This document shows positions 13,672 through 16,038 of a stretch of DNA of 16,038 bases, in pieces; the first letter of the stretch is position 1; each line of letters starts with the position of its first letter. The stretch comes from an uncultured Oscillospiraceae bacterium. GTDB taxonomy: Bacteria > Bacillota > Clostridia > Oscillospirales > Acutalibacteraceae. The notes beneath the pieces were generated by a model. It made no database searches. It worked only from the letters and a program-made list of their open reading frames with translations, and had not been told where the DNA came from. Location of the stretch: the NCBI GenBank assembly GCA_902478455.1, contig CABSLJ010000040.1, positions 1 to 16,038 of the forward strand. The letters are read 5' to 3'. Made by a program: the position numbers and the translations under genes.

Positions 13672-14529
13672 TTGTTTATTGTGATCAGGAAAAAGCACGT
13701 TCTTATCGCGGCCTGCTGTCTTGTACTGGTCCTCGCGCTGCCATTCCTGTTCCGCGGCAAGGCGCATGGAGAAAGCGCGCCCGAGGGACCACCGCAGAGC
13801 GCCCCTTCCCCGGCGGAGAGCGAGGTGCAAACAGCTGCGGAAAACACCAACTGGGGCTTAAGCTTTCAGGAAGAGGGAAAAACGCCGGTGGGCAACGCCT
13901 CGTCCGATTATCTCAAGCAGTACAATGCTTATTACTGCGGGAATGCCGACCAGAAGAAAATCTACCTGACCTTTGACGCAGGCTACGAAAACGGCTTTAC
14001 TCCGGCTATTCTGGACGCGCTCAAAAAGCACAACGCCAAGGCGACCTTCTTTGTGGTGGGAAACTACATTGAAACAAGCCCTGATCTGATCAAGCGGATG
14101 GTGAGCGAGGGGCACATCGTCGGCAACCACACCTATCATCACCCCGATATGTCCAAAATCGCCGATCAGGCGGCCTTCCGGAAGGAACTTTCCGACCTGG
14201 AGACGCTCTACAAGGAGACGACCGGGGAGGAAATGCGCAAGTATTACCGGCCGCCTCAGGGCAAGTACAGCGAGCAGAACCTGAAGATGGCGAGCGAGAT
14301 GGGCTACCAGACCTTCTTTTGGAGCCTGGCCTACGTCGACTGGTATGTGGATGACCAGCCTTCCAAGGAGCAGGCCTTTTCCAAGCTGCTGCCGCGCATT
14401 CATCCGGGCGCCGTCGTGCTTCTGCATAGCACCTCCAGCACCAACGCCGAAATTCTCGATGAACTTCTGACCAAGTGGGAGAGCGAGGGCTACACCTTCG
14501 GCACGCTCGACGAACTGTGCGGGCAATAA
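13672..14529 (+). CDS. pdaA: PdaA-type polysaccharide deacetylase (spore cortex)
   Basis: This secreted or membrane-anchored NodB-fold deacetylase resembles PdaA, which deacetylates muramic acid on the path to the muramic delta-lactam of the spore cortex. A hydrophobic N-terminal segment (about residues 9-28) is followed by a Ser/Pro/Glu linker and the catalytic domain (about 95-282). Motifs are TFDAGYENG (100-108, D102), the metal pair in HTYHHPD (153-159, H153 and H157), RPPQGKYS (193-200), WSLAYVDWY and HPGAVVLLH (244-252). The full motif set supports an active enzyme and a spore-forming host. The start is uncertain: TTG 13672 has GGTGAG 5 nt upstream, while GTG 13681 is an alternative. 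A hairpin terminator follows. Confidence 0.9.
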   Translation: MFIVIRKKHVLIAACCLVLVLALPFLFRGKAHGESAPEGPPQSAPSPAESEVQTAAENTNWGLSFQEEGKTPVGNASSDYLKQYNAYYCGNADQKKIYLTFDAGYENGFTPAILDALKKHNAKATFFVVGNYIETSPDLIKRMVSEGHIVGNHTYHHPDMSKIADQAAFRKELSDLETLYKETTGEEMRKYYRPPQGKYSEQNLKMASEMGYQTFFWSLAYVDWYVDDQPSKEQAFSKLLPRIHPGAVVLLHSTSSTNAEILDELLTKWESEGYTFGTLDELCGQ

Positions 14530-14539
14530 TCAAAAACAA

Positions 14540-14574
14540 GAAAGCACGGCGCGCTTTTTGCACACCGTGCTTTC
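14540..14574. terminator. Bidirectional terminator after pdaA
   Basis: GAAAGCACGG (14540-14549) pairs perfectly with CCGTGCTTTC (14565-14574). On the plus strand only CTCTTG follows, a weak T tract. On the minus strand the stem is followed by TTGTTTTTGATT, a good one. It can therefore stop both pdaA transcripts and read-through from the converging surface-protein gene. Confidence 0.77.
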
Positions 14575-14724
14575 CTCTTGTGGAGAATAAAGTTGATAAG
14601 CGGGATCCGTTTCGGTGCAGAAAGAAAGCAGCAGACAAATTCTCCCGGAACTGCGCAGCGCTGTGGGAAGGATGTGCCGATTTGCATCGACCGTCTCTAT
14701 AGGGAAGCCTCAACCTGTATACGA

Positions 14725-14766
14725 AACATGCCCCCTGATGCCAAATCAGACATCAGAGGGCATGTT
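14725..14766. other. Long imperfect inverted repeat downstream of the surface-protein gene
   Basis: The arms 14725-14740 and 14751-14766 pair over 16 bp with one C-A mismatch and a 10-nt loop. It lies 36 bp beyond the stop of the minus-strand surface-protein gene, so a terminator or mRNA 3'-end stabiliser is the first guess, but no good T tract follows on either strand. The rest of the 14575-14801 gap shows no credible gene. Confidence 0.5.
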
Positions 14767-14801
14767 ATTCATTTGGATTCTGCCGGTCGCACGGTCAGAC
14801 G

Positions 14802-15983
14802 TTACTTGGAGGCGCTTTCTCTCTTTTTCAGGGTGAGAAGCGCTCCTGCAACGGCGACGGAAGCGGCAAAGAGAATCATCACGCCGGTGAAGCCGTTGTC
14901 GCCCGTGCTGGGGCCTTTGCCCTCGTCGGTGGATTCGACAGGCTTAGTGGTGGACTCGGTGGATTCAGTCGATTCAGTCGACTCGGTCGGTTCGGGAGCT
15001 TTTTCGGCAACAGGAGCCGCAGCCTTCCAGGTGGCGGAACCCTCATAACCGTTGATGCTGACATCGACGCAGAGCACCTTGCCCAGGTTGTCCGCAGTCA
15101 CGGTATAAACCGCGTCAGTCCCCAGAACCGCGTCAGAGCCTTCATAATGCCAAGTATAGCGGGCGTCTTCGTTGACAGGGTAAGAACCGATTGTACCCTT
15201 GTCAGTCAGAATGTTGGCGGTCAGCTTCTGGCCGACAACGGGCGCGGTGACCTTGGTGTAGCCGTCGGTACCGTCCACAACGGAAACGCCGGTGATTTCC
15301 CCGGTAGGAGCGGTAGCGATCTCGGCCTTCCAGGTTTTGGGGCCGCCGGTGTAGCCTTTCACATTCACTTCAACGCAGAGCACCTTGTCGAGATTGTCGG
15401 AGGTGACGGTGTACACCGCTTCGATGCCAAGAACTGCGTCGGAACCTTCATAATACCACTTGTAGGTCGCATCCTTGTTGACAGGATAGGAACCGATTTC
15501 TCCGGCGCTGGTCAGAATGTTGGCAATCAGCTTCTGACCGGCAACGGGAGTGGTCACCTTGGTGTAGCCGTCGGTACCGTCAACCACAGATACGCCGGTG
15601 ATAACCTTTTCGACCTTAGCGGCAGCTTCCCAGGTAGCGGTACCCTCATAGCCTTTCACACTGACGTCCACGCAGAGAATTTTGTCTGCATTATCTTCCG
15701 TGACGGTGTAGGTCGCCGAGGTGCCCAGAACCGCGTCGGAGCCTTTGTAGTACCATTTGTAGGTGGCGTCGGCATTGACGGGATAGGATCCGATTTCTCC
15801 TTTGCTGGTCTGGATGTTGGCGGTCAGTTTCTGACCCGCAACAGGAGAGGTAACCTCCGTGTAGCCGTCGGTACCATCGACGACCTTCACGCCGGTCACC
15901 TTGTCGCCTTCTGCCGCAGATGCGACCGCTGCCATCGAAAGCAGCAGGCAAACGCACAGAAGAACTGCGAAGACACGTTTCAT
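14802..15983 (-). CDS. Secreted repeat protein, probably cell-wall anchored
   Basis: This 393-residue exported protein has a signal peptide (KR, hydrophobic core, ASAA end, about residues 1-24) and three tandem Ig-like units (about 29-126, 128-229, 230-328). Each unit carries DGTDGYT, PV-x-GQKL-x-ANI, IGSYPVN, a Trp-Tyr strand pair, GSDAVLG and a LCV(D/E)V strand with one Cys, and ends in GY-x-G. A Thr/Ser/Glu linker with EST triplets (333-345) follows. The C-terminus has GPSTGDNG (357-364), a hydrophobic span (365-384) and a KKR tail. That layout is the classic sortase substrate, but the motif lacks the leading Leu of LPXTG. AAGGGG lies 9 nt before the ATG. The promoter is outside the window. 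The ligand and role are unknown; adhesion or surface display is an inference. Confidence 0.88.
   Translation of the reverse strand: MKRVFAVLLCVCLLLSMAAVASAAEGDKVTGVKVVDGTDGYTEVTSPVAGQKLTANIQTSKGEIGSYPVNADATYKWYYKGSDAVLGTSATYTVTEDNADKILCVDVSVKGYEGTATWEAAAKVEKVITGVSVVDGTDGYTKVTTPVAGQKLIANILTSAGEIGSYPVNKDATYKWYYEGSDAVLGIEAVYTVTSDNLDKVLCVEVNVKGYTGGPKTWKAEIATAPTGEITGVSVVDGTDGYTKVTAPVVGQKLTANILTDKGTIGSYPVNEDARYTWHYEGSDAVLGTDAVYTVTADNLGKVLCVDVSINGYEGSATWKAAAPVAEKAPEPTESTESTESTESTTKPVESTDEGKGPSTGDNGFTGVMILFAASVAVAGALLTLKKRESASK
15000..15899 (-). repeat. Three tandem protein-domain repeats of about 300 bp
   Basis: The units lie at about 15606-15899 (first), 15297-15602 (second) and 15000-15296 (third) on the minus strand. 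Most positions are identical at the protein level and blocks match at the DNA level, for example the codons for DGTDGYT and GSDAVLG. Units 2 and 3 look closer to each other (both ITGVSVVDGTDGYTKVT) than to unit 1. This indicates internal duplication, and unit number may vary between strains. Confidence 0.9.
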
Positions 15984-16018
15984 TACTCATAACCCCTTCT
16001 CAAAAAATATTTCTCAAA

Positions 16019-16034
16019 CGCAGATTTTTCTGCG
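16019..16034. other. Short hairpin at the right edge
   Basis: CGCAGA and TCTGCG flank a TTTT loop. It lies 36 bp upstream of the surface-protein start, so it would be in that gene's 5' untranslated region or promoter zone. The window ends four bases later, so the context cannot be judged. Confidence 0.3.
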
Positions 16035-16038
16035 ATTT

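Noticed and set aside
13647..13976. 109-codon open frame overlapping the start of pdaA
   Set aside because: It is out of frame with the clear pdaA coding sequence, lacks a family signature, and overlaps the exported N-terminus of PdaA.
14953..14993. Short tandem DNA repeats considered as a phase-variation tract
   Set aside because: They encode the in-frame EST linker repeats and come in codon multiples, so slippage would change length but not switch the gene off.
15147..15992. Plus-strand open frame of 281 codons opposite the surface-protein repeats
   Set aside because: It is the antisense of the repeats and mirrors their periodicity. The minus-strand product has a signal peptide, domains and anchor, so that strand is the coding one.

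Overview
The window looks like chromosomal core DNA from a GC-rich, spore-forming member of the Clostridia, most likely Oscillospiraceae/Ruminococcaceae. The signs are Bacillota-type sigma-A promoters, GGAGG ribosome sites, FMN and SAM-I riboswitches with intrinsic terminators, a PdaA-type cortex deacetylase, a MurT/GatD-like pair, RecD2, and an SdpR/SdpI pair. This placement is inferred from gene content; no taxonomic marker such as rRNA is present. There is no tRNA, rRNA, CRISPR array, insertion sequence or prophage gene.

Layout, left to right. Positions 27-1031 encode FtsQ/DivIB. Next come two riboswitch-controlled units: sigma-A promoter, FMN riboswitch, terminator and ribU (riboflavin importer S component), then sigma-A promoter, SAM-I riboswitch, terminator and metK. 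A small membrane-anchored protein of unknown function (3516-3929) follows, closed by terminators on both sides. An extended -10 promoter and a hairpin-bearing leader precede a tightly packed run, murT-gatD-recD2-comF (4184-9179). A near-consensus promoter and a structured leader of about 150 nt then drive an mreB/mbl-type actin gene and a DivIVA-like coiled-coil gene. After a terminator and a G-rich gap comes a compact sdpR-sdpI operon with a palindromic operator on its start site, then cca (tRNA CCA-adding enzyme) and pdaA. The right end holds a convergent gene for a secreted, probably wall-anchored protein with three tandem domains of about 100 residues.

Much of the content concerns the envelope and cell shape (FtsQ, MurT/GatD, MreB, DivIVA-like, PdaA, surface protein), mixed with cofactor supply (RibU, MetK), DNA processing (RecD2, ComF) and tRNA maturation (Cca).

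The most unusual point is the MurT/GatD-like pair. Aligned by eye with the recalled Staphylococcus aureus proteins, the GatD-like subunit has Gly at the catalytic Cys (residue 94) and Thr at the catalytic His (residue 191). The MurT-like partner has Glu at the triad Asp. The glutaminase site therefore appears lost, although fold and operon partnership are kept. Other points worth a look are the structured mreB leader, the murT leader, the glycosyltransferase-like half-domain protein, repeated use of TTG start codons, and the surface protein with a non-canonical sorting motif.
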